From Labrys okinawensis (GTDB lineage: Bacteria > Pseudomonadota > Alphaproteobacteria > Rhizobiales > Labraceae): DNA of 64,000 nucleotides. The stretch is taken from contig NZ_PUEJ01000001.1 of NCBI RefSeq assembly GCF_002982075.1, positions 62,001 through 126,000 on the forward strand, read 5' to 3'. The position numbers and the translations under genes are program-made. This document shows positions 53,714 to 63,776 of this stretch, one piece after another. Within the stretch, counting starts at the first letter, position 1, and every line of letters begins with the position of its first letter. The notes beneath the pieces were generated by a model that had not been told where the DNA came from, made no database searches, and worked only from the letters and a program-made list of their open reading frames with translations.

Positions 53714-54697
53714 ATGTCAAAGAATTCAGCTCTCGATCTGGTGCGCAAGCCAGGTTGCCTCACGCTCGGCATTGAGTTGCCGCTCGATAACGACTGGTCA
53801 TCAGCCGGCGAAGCTCGGCGAGTGGCGGCGGGACGTCCGCGCGGCGTTCCCGATCTTTCCGCCCAGACGCATCTCGTCCGCCGGGCCGATGCGCTCGGCT
53901 TCGCGGCTGTATGGATGCGCGATGTGCCGGTGTTCGATGCCGTCAACATGGGCGATGCGGGTTCGGTCTACGATGTCTTCACGCTGCTTGGTTATTTCGC
54001 CGGCGTGACGCGCAACGTGGCGCTCGGCACGGCAGCCGTGGTGCTGCCGATTCGCCACCCGCTCATGACGGCGAAAGCAGCGGCGTCGGTGGATGCGCTT
54101 TCGGGAGGACGGCTGATCCTGGGTGTCGCCTCCGGCGACCGGCCGGTGGAATATCCGTTGCTCGGCCTCGATTTCGAGGCGCGCGGCGAACTTTTCCGAG
54201 AAGCGGTCAGCTATCTCAGGGCGGCCTGGCAGCCCGGCGGGCTGCCGGTGAACGGTGAGCGCATATCCAACCTCGACCTCCTGCCGCGTCCAGCCCAGCA
54301 GACCATTCCCCTGGTGGTGGCCGGGCAGGCGCGCCAGGACGATGAGTGGCTCGCCGCCACTATGGACGGGCGCTTCGTCTATCCCGGCAGCATCGAGAAG
54401 ATGGCGGCGCAGGCTGCACGCTGGCGCCAGGCCACGTCCGGTCATGGCGCCTTCATCAGCGCCTTCCATCTCGACCTTCTGGAGGATGCCGATGCCCCGG
54501 CGGAGCCGATCCGTTTCGGTGCGCGCGTGGGCCGGAAGGGCTTCATCGCGCATCTCGATGCGCTGGCCACCGCCGGCGTCGATCACCTCGCCATCAATCT
54601 GCGGCAGTCGGCGCGTTCGCCGGCCGAGATCATCGAAGAACTGGCGTCGGATGTCATGCCGGCGCTCGTCAGCAAATCCGAGGCGCAAGCCGCCTGA
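53714..54697 (+). CDS. LLM-class flavin-dependent oxidoreductase (BA3436/TIGR03571-like)
   Basis: 327 aa luciferase-like TIM barrel. LTLGIELPLDNDW near the start, FAAVWMRDVPVFD, NVALGTAAVVLPIRHP and SGGRLILGVASGDRPVEYPL are characteristic of the branch. Uses FMNH2 supplied by a separate reductase. First gene of the LysR-divergent operon; substrate unknown. Eighteen bases separate it from the aldo/keto reductase. Confidence 0.9.
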   Translation: MSKNSALDLVRKPGCLTLGIELPLDNDWSSAGEARRVAAGRPRGVPDLSAQTHLVRRADALGFAAVWMRDVPVFDAVNMGDAGSVYDVFTLLGYFAGVTRNVALGTAAVVLPIRHPLMTAKAAASVDALSGGRLILGVASGDRPVEYPLLGLDFEARGELFREAVSYLRAAWQPGGLPVNGERISNLDLLPRPAQQTIPLVVAGQARQDDEWLAATMDGRFVYPGSIEKMAAQAARWRQATSGHGAFISAFHLDLLEDADAPAEPIRFGARVGRKGFIAHLDALATAGVDHLAINLRQSARSPAEIIEELASDVMPALVSKSEAQAA

Positions 54698-54715
54698 ACA
54701 ACAAGGATTGACATC

Positions 54716-55537
54716 ATGGATATCGTGAAGGCGCATGGAGCGCAGATCCCGGCGCTCGGCTTCGGCGTGTTCCGCATGTCGGACGCCGAGGTCGAGGCGG
54801 TCGTGCCCGCTGCGCTCGAGGCGGGCTTCCGTCATTTCGACACCGCGCAAATCTACGGCAATGAGGCGGCTTTGGGTCATGCGCTCGCTGCCGCGGGCGC
54901 GCGCCGGGAAGATCTGTTCCTCACCACCAAGGTATGGGTCGACAATTACAGCCAGGACAAGTTCGCCGCTTCGGTGGACGAGAGCCTCGACAAGCTGAAG
55001 GTCGATCAGGTCGATCTGCTTTTGCTGCACTGGCCGGGCGACAAGGTGGCGATCGCAGACCAGGTGGCGATGCTGAACGCGGTCCAGGCCGCCGGCAAGA
55101 CGCGCTTCATTGGCGTCAGCAACCAGAACGTCGCTCAGATGAAGGAATCGATCGCGCTGAGCAAGGCGCCGATCGTTACCAATCAGGTCGAAGCCCATCC
55201 CTATCTCGACCAGACGGCCGTTGCGGTTGCGGCCAAGGCGGCTGGCGTCGCCATCACCGCCTATTTCGGCATGGCCGACGGTGCGGTGCCGCGAGATCCA
55301 GTGCTGCAGACGATCGGTTCCCGCTACGGCAAGAGTGCCGCGCAGGTCGGGCTGCGCTGGCTGATCCAGCAAGGCCACATCGCGCTGTCCAAGACCGCCA
55401 GGCCGGAGCGAGTCGCCGAGAATTTTGCGGTCTTCGATTTTGCGCTGAGCGACGCGGACATGGCGGCGATTGCCAAACTCGCGCGGCCAGATGGCCGGCT
55501 GGTAAGCCCGCCCGGCCTGGCTCCGGCCTGGGACTGA
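54716..55537 (+). CDS. Aldo/keto reductase (DkgB/2,5-diketo-gluconate reductase type)
   Basis: 273 aa. The catalytic tetrad is visible: Asp/Tyr in FDTAQIYGNE, Lys in LTTKVW, His in LLLHW. IGVSNQNVAQM and NQVEAHPYLDQ are family blocks. NADPH-dependent reduction of aldehydes or ketones. The C-terminal LSKTARPERVAEN is the cofactor-binding segment. Reads in the same operon as the monooxygenase. Confidence 0.92.
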   Translation: MDIVKAHGAQIPALGFGVFRMSDAEVEAVVPAALEAGFRHFDTAQIYGNEAALGHALAAAGARREDLFLTTKVWVDNYSQDKFAASVDESLDKLKVDQVDLLLLHWPGDKVAIADQVAMLNAVQAAGKTRFIGVSNQNVAQMKESIALSKAPIVTNQVEAHPYLDQTAVAVAAKAAGVAITAYFGMADGAVPRDPVLQTIGSRYGKSAAQVGLRWLIQQGHIALSKTARPERVAENFAVFDFALSDADMAAIAKLARPDGRLVSPPGLAPAWD

Positions 55538-55550
55538 GGAGGACTGTGCG

Positions 55551-56756
55551 ATGAACGGATCTGTCTCCCATGCTCGGCCCGGTGACGATGCCGGGCGGTT
55601 CAACTGGCCGCTGCTGGCGCTGGCCGTCGGCGCCTTCGGTATCGGCACCACAGAGTTCACCCCGATGGGGCTGCTTCCCGTCATCGCGCAGGGAGTGGAC
55701 GTGTCCATCCCCTCAGCCGGCCTCCTGATCAGCGCCTACGCCATCGGTGTCATGGTCGGCGCACCCGTGATGACGCTTCTGTTCAGCCGCTTCGGCAAGC
55801 GCACGGCGCTGATGCTGCTGATGGCGATCTTCACGGTCGGCAATCTGCTCTCGGCTCTGGCGCCAGGCTACACGACGCTGCTGCTGGCCCGCCTCGTCAC
55901 CAGCCTCAGCCATGGCGCCTTCTTCGGCCTCGGCTCCATCGTGGCGGCAAGCGTGGTGCCGAGGGAGAAGCAGGCGAGTGCGGTCGCCACCATGTTCATG
56001 GGGCTCACCATCGCGAATATCGGCGGCGTTCCCGCGGCCACCTGGATCGGTCAGCAGATCGGCTGGCGGATGGCCTTCGCAGGCACGGCCGTTCTCGGCG
56101 TCATCGCGATCGCCTCGCTCTGGCTGGCGTTGCCGAGAGGAGAAACGGGCAAGGTCCCTGATCTGCGGCGCGAACTCGGCGTGCTGACGCACCCGACAGT
56201 GCTGCTCGCCATGGCGACGACGGTAATGGGCGCCGGCGCGATGTTTACGCTCTACACCTATGTTGCCCCGGTTCTCGCGGACCTGACGGGGGCCTCCGAC
56301 ACCTTCGTGACGATAGGCCTGGTGCTGATCGGTGTCGGCTTCACCATCGGCAACGGTCTTGGCGGCCGGCTTGCCGACTGGTCGCTCGACGGCGCGACGA
56401 AGATCTTTCTGGCAGCATTGGCCGTGATCATGATGGCGCTGCCCCTGGTCCTCGCCAGTCATGTCGGTGCGGCGATCGGCCTGCTCCTGTGGGGCGCTGC
56501 GACCTTCGCCATCGTGCCGCCCGTCCAGATGCGCGTGATGCAGGCGGCAGCGCAGGCGCCCGGCCTCGCATCGTCGATCAATGTGGGCGCCTTCAATCTC
56601 GGCAACGCGCTGGGCGCCGCCGTCGGCGGCGGCGTCATCAGCCTCGGCCTCGGCTACGCCGCTGTTCCGGTGGCGGGCGGTGTGCTGGCTGCCGCGGGCC
56701 TGCTGCTCGTCATGCTCGGCCGGACACGCGCCTCGCTGCAGTCGTGTGAAGCCTGA
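55551..56756 (+). CDS. MFS transporter (AraJ/YdhP-like exporter)
   Basis: 401 aa, twelve hydrophobic helices. GTTEFTPMGLLPVIAQGVDVS in the first helix and loop is typical of the AraJ/NepI/YdhP drug and sugar exporter branch, as is GAPVMTLLFSRFGKRTAL (motif A). Starts 14 nt after the reductase. Probably exports the compound handled by the two enzymes or a drug. Confidence 0.92.
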   Translation: MNGSVSHARPGDDAGRFNWPLLALAVGAFGIGTTEFTPMGLLPVIAQGVDVSIPSAGLLISAYAIGVMVGAPVMTLLFSRFGKRTALMLLMAIFTVGNLLSALAPGYTTLLLARLVTSLSHGAFFGLGSIVAASVVPREKQASAVATMFMGLTIANIGGVPAATWIGQQIGWRMAFAGTAVLGVIAIASLWLALPRGETGKVPDLRRELGVLTHPTVLLAMATTVMGAGAMFTLYTYVAPVLADLTGASDTFVTIGLVLIGVGFTIGNGLGGRLADWSLDGATKIFLAALAVIMMALPLVLASHVGAAIGLLLWGAATFAIVPPVQMRVMQAAAQAPGLASSINVGAFNLGNALGAAVGGGVISLGLGYAAVPVAGGVLAAAGLLLVMLGRTRASLQSCEA

Positions 56757-56775
56757 CATCCCAGGGAAAACACAT

Positions 56776-57093
56776 ATGAGCACCAGATCATTCCGTATGG
56801 GCGGACAATGCGTCGAGGTCGACGACGGCGACCTCGTTGCGACCAATGCCTACACACTGGACGGGCGCTCACTGACCGGCGAAATCACCAAGGGCGCGCT
56901 CACGGGCAGCACCGCGACGGTCGCGGGCGGCTCGTTCGCCTTGTTCACGACGCCGGGCCTGCCCGCTTCATCCAGACATCGTTGCAGCGCAGGCCTCGGC
57001 GAGGCGGCAGCGCTGGGTCGCGACCGCCTAACCAGTGGTTTGGGGGCTTTACAAGGGGAGCTTGCCCCAGGATCGCCTTATCTGCAGGTGTAG
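56776..57093 (+). CDS. Possible small hypothetical protein, perhaps degenerate at the 3' end
   Basis: 105 aa. The first 60 residues are ordered-looking (FRMGGQCVEVDDGDLVATNA, LTGEITKGALTGSTATVAGG); the remainder is low-complexity and overlaps the convergent SDR gene by 16 nt. AGGGA lies about ten bases before the ATG, 19 nt after the MFS stop. I recognise no family. The tail may reflect a frameshift or loss of the original stop. Confidence 0.35.
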   Translation: MSTRSFRMGGQCVEVDDGDLVATNAYTLDGRSLTGEITKGALTGSTATVAGGSFALFTTPGLPASSRHRCSAGLGEAAALGRDRLTSGLGALQGELAPGSPYLQV

Positions 57094-57806
57094 CCGCCAT
57101 CGATTGGAAGCGAGACGCCGGTGATCATCGATGCCGCATCGCTCAGCAGGAACACGATGGGAGCGGCAATCTCGTCCTCCGTTGCCCAGCGGCCCAGCGG
57201 CATGTTCTTCAGAAAAGGCTCGGCGACGTGGGGCTGGCTCCAATGTCCGGATGATATCGGCGTCATGACCACGGTTGGGTTCACACTGTTGACGCGAATA
57301 TTGTATTTGCCGAGCTCGAGGGCCGAGACCCGCGTGATATTGTCGAGCGCGGCCTTGGACGACCCATAGGAGATGTGACCGTCGAGAGCCACCAGGGCCG
57401 CTTGGCTGGAGACATTGACGATCGCGCCGCCTTTGCCAAGCCGGACCATCGACTGGGTGGCATATTTGGTGACGATCAGAGCCCCGCGGGCGTTGATGCT
57501 GATCACCTTGTCGAAAATGGCGATGTCGGTGTCCATCGGGGTGGCGATCTCCCCGCCAAAGCCACCGCAATTGACGACCCCCCATAGATCGAGCCCTTCC
57601 AGCGCGCCGCGGATCTCCTCTTCCGATGCAAGATCGAACGCCAGGGTGCGGCAGCCTGTTTCCTTGGCGATCGCATCCAGCGCAGTTTGCGAACGGCCGC
57701 TCGCGATGACCTTGGCATTGGCCTTGACGAGATGGCGCACGGTGGCCCCTCCGATCCCGCCGCTACCGCCCGTGACCAGAATGGTGCGCCCGTTAAAGTC
57801 CGTCAT
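57078..57806 (-). CDS. Short-chain dehydrogenase, L-xylulose reductase (DCXR)-like
   Basis: 242 aa classical SDR. TGGSGGIGGATVR cofactor site, NCGG in place of NNAG, active site NVSSQAA ... YGSSKAALDN (Ser, Tyr-x3-Lys), and IDGGYTC at the C-terminus. NVSSQAA with HISYGSSK closely resembles dicarbonyl/L-xylulose reductases, which interconvert xylitol and L-xylulose. Last gene of the second importer operon, so the imported solute is probably a polyol. Confidence 0.88.
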   Translation of the reverse strand: MTDFNGRTILVTGGSGGIGGATVRHLVKANAKVIASGRSQTALDAIAKETGCRTLAFDLASEEEIRGALEGLDLWGVVNCGGFGGEIATPMDTDIAIFDKVISINARGALIVTKYATQSMVRLGKGGAIVNVSSQAALVALDGHISYGSSKAALDNITRVSALELGKYNIRVNSVNPTVVMTPISSGHWSQPHVAEPFLKNMPLGRWATEDEIAAPIVFLLSDAASMITGVSLPIDGGYTCR

Positions 57807-57883
57807 TCACATGTCTCCTTCTGCAGATCTTTCTCGTGTCGAGTGCCTTCGCGCTGCGTCGATGGCGGCGCGAAACAGCTTGG

Positions 57884-58972
57884 TCAGTGCGCGTGCGAAA
57901 CGCGCAGGCCGGCTGCGTTGAACACGTGGCAGGACGCTATGGGGAAGGACACGGCGATCCTGTCGCCCGCATGGGCGCGACGGCCCGCATTGTCGCGGAT
58001 GACCAAGGCTTCGTCATTGCAACGCAGGTGAATGAACGTGTCGCTGCCCAGCATTTCGACCATATGGGCTTGGCCGACATAGTCGGTGGGGCCTCCCTCG
58101 AGGGAGTAGGACACATGCTCCGGCCTGATTCCCAAGGTTACCCGGTCGCCGGGCTTCAAGCCTGCGGTCGAGGGGGCGACCACATGGGCCCCGATCTCCA
58201 GCGCAATCGATGTCTGTCCGTCGGCAAGGGCTTCGACTCTGCCTTTCAGCAGGTTCATGGCGGGCGAGCCGATGAAACCGGCAACGAAGAGATTGGCCGG
58301 CCGCTCATAGAGTTCCAGCGGCGGGCCGACCTGTTCGACGCGGCCGGCATTCATCACCACGATGCGGTCGGCCAGCGTCATGGCTTCGACCTGGTCATGG
58401 GTGACGTAGATCATGGTCGATGCGAGTTCGGCCTTGAGGCGGGCGATTTCGAGCCGCATGCCGACACGCAAAGCCGCATCGAGGTTGGACAGGGGTTCAT
58501 CCAGAAGGAAGAGCTTGGGCTTGCGGGTAATAGCGCGCCCTATTGCCACGCGCTGGCGCTGGCCGCCGGACAGTTCGCGCGGCCTGCGGCGAAGATAGGC
58601 GGACAGGCGCAGTTTGTCCGCTACCTTCCCGACCCGCTCCGCGATCTCGCTACGCGGTGTGCGGGCAATTTCCAGCCCGAAGCCGATGTTGCGCCTGACA
58701 TCCATGTGCGGGTAGAGCGCATAGGATTGGAAGACCATCGCCACGCCGCGCTCCGTCGGCTCGGCCGTACTCATATCGGCGCCATCGATGAGGATCCGGC
58801 CCGATGAAATCGGCTCGAGGCCGGCGATGATCCGCAGCAGCGTGGACTTCCCGCAACCCGAAGGACCGACGAGCACGCAAAATTCCCCGTCGGGGATGGT
58901 CAGCGAGAGCTCCGGTATGACCGAATAACTTCCGAACCGCTTTGTAATGTTGTCGATCGATAGCGTGGCCAT
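57884..58972 (-). CDS. ABC transporter ATPase, MalK/UgpC type
   Basis: 362 aa. Walker A GPSGCGKST, Q-loop VFQSYALYPHM, signature LSGGQRQRVAIGRA, Walker B LFLLDEPLSNLDA, and a C-terminal OB/TOBE domain (VTLGIRPEHV). Three bases separate it from the permease gene. Energises the second importer. Confidence 0.95.
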   Translation of the reverse strand: MATLSIDNITKRFGSYSVIPELSLTIPDGEFCVLVGPSGCGKSTLLRIIAGLEPISSGRILIDGADMSTAEPTERGVAMVFQSYALYPHMDVRRNIGFGLEIARTPRSEIAERVGKVADKLRLSAYLRRRPRELSGGQRQRVAIGRAITRKPKLFLLDEPLSNLDAALRVGMRLEIARLKAELASTMIYVTHDQVEAMTLADRIVVMNAGRVEQVGPPLELYERPANLFVAGFIGSPAMNLLKGRVEALADGQTSIALEIGAHVVAPSTAGLKPGDRVTLGIRPEHVSYSLEGGPTDYVGQAHMVEMLGSDTFIHLRCNDEALVIRDNAGRRAHAGDRIAVSFPIASCHVFNAAGLRVSHAH

Positions 58973-58975
58973 GTC

Positions 58976-59809
58976 TCAGCCTTTCACCGCACCAGCCAGC
59001 AGGCCCCGAACGAAGGCTCTCTGCACCAGCACGTAGAGGAAGATCAGGGGGAGCGCGATCAAGGTGAGGATCGCGAACAAGGCGCCCGGATTGGCCATGT
59101 AGAGTCCTGAATACTGCATCGGAACAATGGTGAGCGTTTTCATCTCGGCCTTGGTCAAGACGATCAGCGCCAGGAAGAACTCGTTCCAGGTCACGATGAA
59201 CTGCCAGATCGTCACGAAGACCAGGGCGGGGCGCACCAATGGCAATGCGACGTGCCAATAGGTCTGCCAGGGGGTGCACCCATCGACGCGTGCTGATTCG
59301 AAGAGCTCCTGCGGCGAGTCCTCCATGAAGGCCTTGAGGATCACCATGGCAAAGGGCACGCCAAGCGCGGCATAGGGCATGATCAAGCCGATATAGGTGT
59401 TGATCCAGCCGAAATTCTTCAGAAGGATTGCAAGCGGCAGCACCAGCGAGGCGAGCGGCACCATCAGCGTGGTCAAAAGGGCCGTATAGATGAAAAGAGT
59501 CCCCCTCAGGCGCAGCACGGCACAGGCGAAGGCAAAGAGCGAGGAAACCGCCACGACGATCGCCACGGTCGCGACTGTGACGATAAGGCTGTTCAGGAAG
59601 ATCCTGCTGAGAGGATTGTCCCGGATCACGGTCACGAAATTGTCGAAGGTGACGGGCCAGGTGACGAGAGATGCGTCGAAGGCCTGGGCCGGGGTCCGCA
59701 AACCGATCGAGAGCATGTAGATCTGCGGAACCATCCAGAGCGCAAGCACGATGAACAGCACGAGGTGGATGGTGAGGGAGCGGATCTGGCTTCGCGTGAG
59801 GCTGGTCAC
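58976..59809 (-). CDS. Carbohydrate ABC transporter permease (MalG type)
   Basis: 277 aa, six membrane helices. The EAA-like loop ESARVDGCTPWQTYWHVALPL and the N-terminal VLALWMVPQIYMLSIGLRT fit MalG-type permeases. Translation starts at GTG 59809, overlapping the stop of the other permease as GTGA, with AAGGA seven bases upstream. Confidence 0.9.
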   Translation of the reverse strand: MTSLTRSQIRSLTIHLVLFIVLALWMVPQIYMLSIGLRTPAQAFDASLVTWPVTFDNFVTVIRDNPLSRIFLNSLIVTVATVAIVVAVSSLFAFACAVLRLRGTLFIYTALLTTLMVPLASLVLPLAILLKNFGWINTYIGLIMPYAALGVPFAMVILKAFMEDSPQELFESARVDGCTPWQTYWHVALPLVRPALVFVTIWQFIVTWNEFFLALIVLTKAEMKTLTIVPMQYSGLYMANPGALFAILTLIALPLIFLYVLVQRAFVRGLLAGAVKG

Positions 59810-60747
59810 GGTCGATCCTTCGATGCAGGCGTGAGGCGGGTGCCGAGGAGGACGATCTGGACCAGCGAAAGCGCCAAGGCGAGGAGCAGGACGATAACCG
59901 AGAGAGCCGCCCCGCCTCCGCTGTCGTTGAGGACGAAGCTCTGCTTGAAAATGTAGGTACCGAATACTTCGCTGGCATGGTTGGGGCCGCCGCCTGTCAT
60001 CAGATGGACGATCGGGAAGGTTTGCAGCGTGCCGATGATGCCGAGCAACAACAGCGACTTGGTCGCCGGAGCCAGCATCGGTATCACGACATTCACGGCA
60101 AGGCGCCAGCCGGTGGCGCCGTCGATACGGGCCGCATCGAGGACTTCGCTCGGCATGTTCGCGATGCCCGCGATGTACATCAGCATCGAAAAGCCGGTCC
60201 ACTGCCAGATATTCACGATGATGAGGGCGTATATCGCCGTCTTGGCGTCACCAATGGGCGAAGTCGACATCACGATGCCGACATGCTTCAGATATTCCTG
60301 GGCAATGCCGTAATAGGGCGCGTAGATCTGGACCCAGACCAGGCTGACGACGGAAACCGAGGTCACCACGGGCAGGAAGAACATCGTGCGGAAAAAGCCG
60401 CGCAAACGATGTGTATGCCGTTCGATGAAATAGGCGAGCAAGCCGCCGATCAGCATCTGTACCGGGATGGTGATCAAGGCCCAAAGCGCCATGTTGCGGA
60501 CCACGACCCAAAATGTCGGGTCGCGGAATACGGCGATGTAGTTTGCCGACAGGCTCAGCGAAGCTACGCCGGTTGCGTCCTTGACATAAATGCTTTGGCC
60601 CAGAACCCAGAGGATCGGATAGGCGATGAAGACCACGAACAACGCCACCGCCGGGATCACGAAACTGTAGAGGCGCAATAGTCGCGCCGAAGCCGAAGGC
60701 TTTGTCGTCGCGATCATATATCCCGCCATCCCGGTTCTCACTGCCAT
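59806..60747 (-). CDS. Carbohydrate ABC transporter permease (MalF type)
   Basis: 313 aa, six membrane helices. Cytoplasmic N-terminus, then FVVFIAYPILWVLGQSIYV and the EAA loop LDAARIDGATGWRLAVNVVIP. Coupled to the MalG-type gene. Separated by 62 nt from the binding-protein gene. Confidence 0.9.
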   Translation of the reverse strand: MAVRTGMAGYMIATTKPSASARLLRLYSFVIPAVALFVVFIAYPILWVLGQSIYVKDATGVASLSLSANYIAVFRDPTFWVVVRNMALWALITIPVQMLIGGLLAYFIERHTHRLRGFFRTMFFLPVVTSVSVVSLVWVQIYAPYYGIAQEYLKHVGIVMSTSPIGDAKTAIYALIIVNIWQWTGFSMLMYIAGIANMPSEVLDAARIDGATGWRLAVNVVIPMLAPATKSLLLLGIIGTLQTFPIVHLMTGGGPNHASEVFGTYIFKQSFVLNDSGGGAALSVIVLLLALALSLVQIVLLGTRLTPASKDRP

Positions 60748-60809
60748 GTCTTCCTCTCCGGGGAGGACCGGGAGCGCCGCACCCAGCCCCAGGCTTTTCG
60801 TTTGCAGGG

Positions 60810-62093
60810 TTACTTGCCGAGAGCCTTGTCGGTCGCAGCCTGCACGGAGGCCAATGCCGCCTCTGGCTGGACGCTGCCATCCGCGACGCCCGCAAGGGCG
60901 TTATCCAACGCCTCGGCAACGGCAGGCGAGGCAAAACGCTGGTTCTCGGCCTTCGGTAGATCGGCCATGAACCGGGCCGACATTTGCTTGACGTGATCGG
61001 TGATGTCGCCCTTGGGTTCATGCCCCTCGAAGGCCGGAAGATCGTTGAGGTCGTTCAACGCCTCCTGCAGGCCGACCCCATTGGTCAGCTCGGAGAGGAA
61101 GGTCCAGGCCTCCGGGTTCTTCGCGCCGTTCTTCGTCAGGCCATAGCCGATGTCGATGCCGCCGATCGGCGGGCTCGCGGCTCCGCCGTCCTTGACAGGG
61201 GGAAGATAGAAAAAGTCGAAGCCATCCATGTTCTGGACATATTCGGAAAGCGGCGGTGGAAATTTGCTTTCCTGCATCCACCACGAGCCCAGCGCCATCA
61301 TCCCGACGCGGCCCTGTGCGAACAGCTGGGCACCCGTGGGATAGGCATGCGCGCCAAGGGCGCCCTGCTGGAAGATCCCATCGTCGAACAGGCCTTTCCA
61401 GGCCTTCATCGCCGAGACCAGTTCAGGGGCCGCCCAGGGGACCTGGCCGGCCTGAGCCTTGTCGACGATGCCCGGTGAAAATTGATTGGCGAGCATCAGG
61501 AACACGTTCTCGTTTTGCCAGCCGTCGGCGGCGCCCTGGAACATCGGGATGTAGCCGCCATCGGTGAGGGCCTTGGAAGCTGCCTTCAGGTCGGCATATG
61601 TCTTGGGAACGGAGATCTGGAGTTTTTCGAAGATTTTTCTGTTGTACCAAATGCAAAGAACCTGAGATTCCTGCGGAACGATATAGTTGTTGTTGTCTCC
61701 GGCCGGGTTGCCCATCTGCATTTGCTTGCGATTGACGACAAACACCTTGTCCTTCCAGTCCTTGCCCCATGTCTTCGCGGCGAGCTCGTCGATCGGGACC
61801 AGGCTGTCTCGGTATTGTTGCGTCAGCGAACCCGGCTGCAGGCCGATGACGTCAGGCAGGCTGTTCGAGGCCGCTGCTGCCTTCAGTGCCGTTATGTATT
61901 CTGGCGAATAATTATAGTAGGTGTAGGTTACCTTGACGCCCGGATGCGCCTTCTCGAAGGCATCGATGGACTTTTGCATGGTGCTCTGGATGAACCAGGA
62001 CCACACCGTGACTTCCTTTTGCTGCGCAAATGCCGACATGGTCGACAAGGCAAACACAAGCATGCTTGTACCAAGAAATGCTCTGCGTCGCAT
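60810..62093 (-). CDS. Extracellular solute-binding protein (family 1, sugar/polyol)
   Basis: 427 aa. Signal peptide ends near residue 24 (MSAFAQQ). Type II binding-protein pattern: VTVWSWFIQSTMQKSIDAFE, HPGVKVTYTYYNYSPEYITA, LCIWYNRKIFEKL, MMALGSWWMQ. First gene of the importer operon, preceded by GGAGGGAACGTT. Ligand unknown; the linked L-xylulose-reductase-like SDR points to a polyol. Confidence 0.9.
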   Translation of the reverse strand: MRRRAFLGTSMLVFALSTMSAFAQQKEVTVWSWFIQSTMQKSIDAFEKAHPGVKVTYTYYNYSPEYITALKAAAASNSLPDVIGLQPGSLTQQYRDSLVPIDELAAKTWGKDWKDKVFVVNRKQMQMGNPAGDNNNYIVPQESQVLCIWYNRKIFEKLQISVPKTYADLKAASKALTDGGYIPMFQGAADGWQNENVFLMLANQFSPGIVDKAQAGQVPWAAPELVSAMKAWKGLFDDGIFQQGALGAHAYPTGAQLFAQGRVGMMALGSWWMQESKFPPPLSEYVQNMDGFDFFYLPPVKDGGAASPPIGGIDIGYGLTKNGAKNPEAWTFLSELTNGVGLQEALNDLNDLPAFEGHEPKGDITDHVKQMSARFMADLPKAENQRFASPAVAEALDNALAGVADGSVQPEAALASVQAATDKALGK

Positions 62094-62900
62094 AACGTTC
62101 CCTCCTCCTGGATTTTTTTATGTTTGGACGTGCGCACGTTGCCGAAACTGCGCGTAGATCTCCCTCGCTATATGCGTGTTGAAACAAGGCCGCGACGACG
62201 TCGTGGTCGAGAGACCGGCATACTGCCGACGATGTTTCGCCAAGACGGCGGCCCATGGAGCCCGTCGAAGCCGACGTCGCCTGCGCTCGCACTGAGTTCG
62301 CGGGCTTCGTCGCAGGGAAGAACGATTTCTGAGCGCCCGTAGCAGCCGGGGGCGGTGTTTGCCGGTTTCTGATCGCGTCTGGCTGACACCGGGTGGTCCT
62401 CGTTAAGGCCGCTGCTTTGGCTCCCTCGTCATAAAAGCAAAATTCCAAATTCTGTCAATCTCTATCTAATTAGCGCAGCTAAATTGAGGGAGTTGCCACG
62501 CCCAAGCTTTCGACGCGCCGCCGCATCTTCTTTTTTTGGGCATTGATGCCGAAATTGAATAAGTTGAAAGGCGATCTTGTCCCTTCAGGGCCGGCTCGGC
62601 TTGGATGCCGTCTCCGGTGTCCAATCCTTGTTTCTGACCGTTTCTGCAAAATTTTGAGCAAAAGAGAAGAAAATGTGAGCGGCTGATGATACAGAATCCA
62701 TCATTCCTGGCGGAAGGGTGGCGTGGTTGCCGCCGCCACGGTTGATTGGTTGATCGATAATGGTAGAAATTGAAGGAACAAGCGCCATCATCCTGTCTTG
62801 CCCGGTCATGGATTGCGGGGGGACGATCTGGTAGTGGCAGCTGGCAGTGCGCAGACCCGCGCGCTTGGCGGAAAGCTGCGGCGGTAACCAAGGTAGAACC
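62094..62900. other. Divergent intergenic region of the second importer
   Basis: About 800 nt with no supportable gene. It must hold the promoters of the importer operon and of the DeoR-type regulator. The AT-rich patch at 62640-62695 contains GAGCAAAAGAG and similar A-rich repeats that could be regulator sites, but no clean palindrome. Confidence 0.35.
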
Positions 62901-63776
62901 ATGGAAACAACGACCAAACGGGTAGACATGGTTCCTGCAAAGCGCAGGGCGATCATTCTGGAGCATCTGCGCGCGAATGGCGCAGCCAGCGTCCAGGAAC
63001 TGGCGGATGCGACAGGCGGGTCTCAATCCACTGCGCGGCGCGACCTCGAATATCTGATGGAGAAGGGTTATCTGGAGAGAACCCATGGCGGCGCTCATCT
63101 GGTTCAGCCCGCGCGGGCGACCTTCGAGCGCGAGAATTCGCTCAACGCCCAGCTGCAACGCGCCGAGAAGCTGGCAATCGGGCGGGAGGCCGCGTCTCGA
63201 TTAAGTGCTGGGCACAGCGTCATTTTGGACAGTTCCTCGACAGTGATGGAGGCTGTGCGGGCTGCGGCCGAGCGGGACCTTCCTCTTACAATCGTGACGA
63301 ATAGCCTCGAAATCGCGGATTTCGCCGCGGATATCAGGTCCTGGCGGACAATCATGCCTGGTGGAAGCATTCGCGCCGGCTATAGGCATCTTGCTGGAGA
63401 ACCCGGCGAGAGCTTTATTCGCACGCTGCACGCCGATCTTTGTCTCATGGGGGCATCGGCCGTTACCGGCACCCTCTTGACCGAGGCGTCACTGGAAGTG
63501 GCCTCGCTGAAGCGCGCCATGATCGCATCGGCGGGACGCAAGATCCTGCTGGTGGACAGCTCCAAATTCAGGTCGCCGAGCTTCTGCACCCTCTGCGAAG
63601 TTTCGGAGATCGACGAGATCATCACCGACGACGCGGCGGCCGACGAAGCCCTGGCGCCTCTGCGTGCAGCCGAGAGACCTGTGACGCTGGTACCGGTGCA
63701 ACGCTCGGAAGGCAGGCCCTTTCGTCACACCGGTGGGCGGGGGAGCGAAGCGGTTGGGTCGCAAACCCTTCGGTAG
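62901..63776 (+). CDS. DeoR/GlpR family transcriptional regulator
   Basis: 291 aa. N-terminal HTH_DeoR (AKRRAIILEHLRANG ... VQELADATGGSQSTARRDLEYL ... YLERTHGGAHL), then the DeoRC sensor domain (VILDSSSTVMEAVRAA, VTNSLEIADF, LLVDSSKF). Sugar-phosphate-responsive repressor, divergent from the second importer and probably its regulator. The start at 62901 follows AAGGTAGAACC; a methionine nine codons later is possible. The remaining 63777-64000 shows no gene. Confidence 0.9.
   Translation: METTTKRVDMVPAKRRAIILEHLRANGAASVQELADATGGSQSTARRDLEYLMEKGYLERTHGGAHLVQPARATFERENSLNAQLQRAEKLAIGREAASRLSAGHSVILDSSSTVMEAVRAAAERDLPLTIVTNSLEIADFAADIRSWRTIMPGGSIRAGYRHLAGEPGESFIRTLHADLCLMGASAVTGTLLTEASLEVASLKRAMIASAGRKILLVDSSKFRSPSFCTLCEVSEIDEIITDDAAADEALAPLRAAERPVTLVPVQRSEGRPFRHTGGRGSEAVGSQTLR

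Noticed and set aside
53801..55708. Minus-strand open frame of about 635 codons opposite the monooxygenase and aldo/keto reductase genes
   Set aside because: The plus strand carries two intact enzymes with all catalytic motifs; the antisense product has no recognisable domain.
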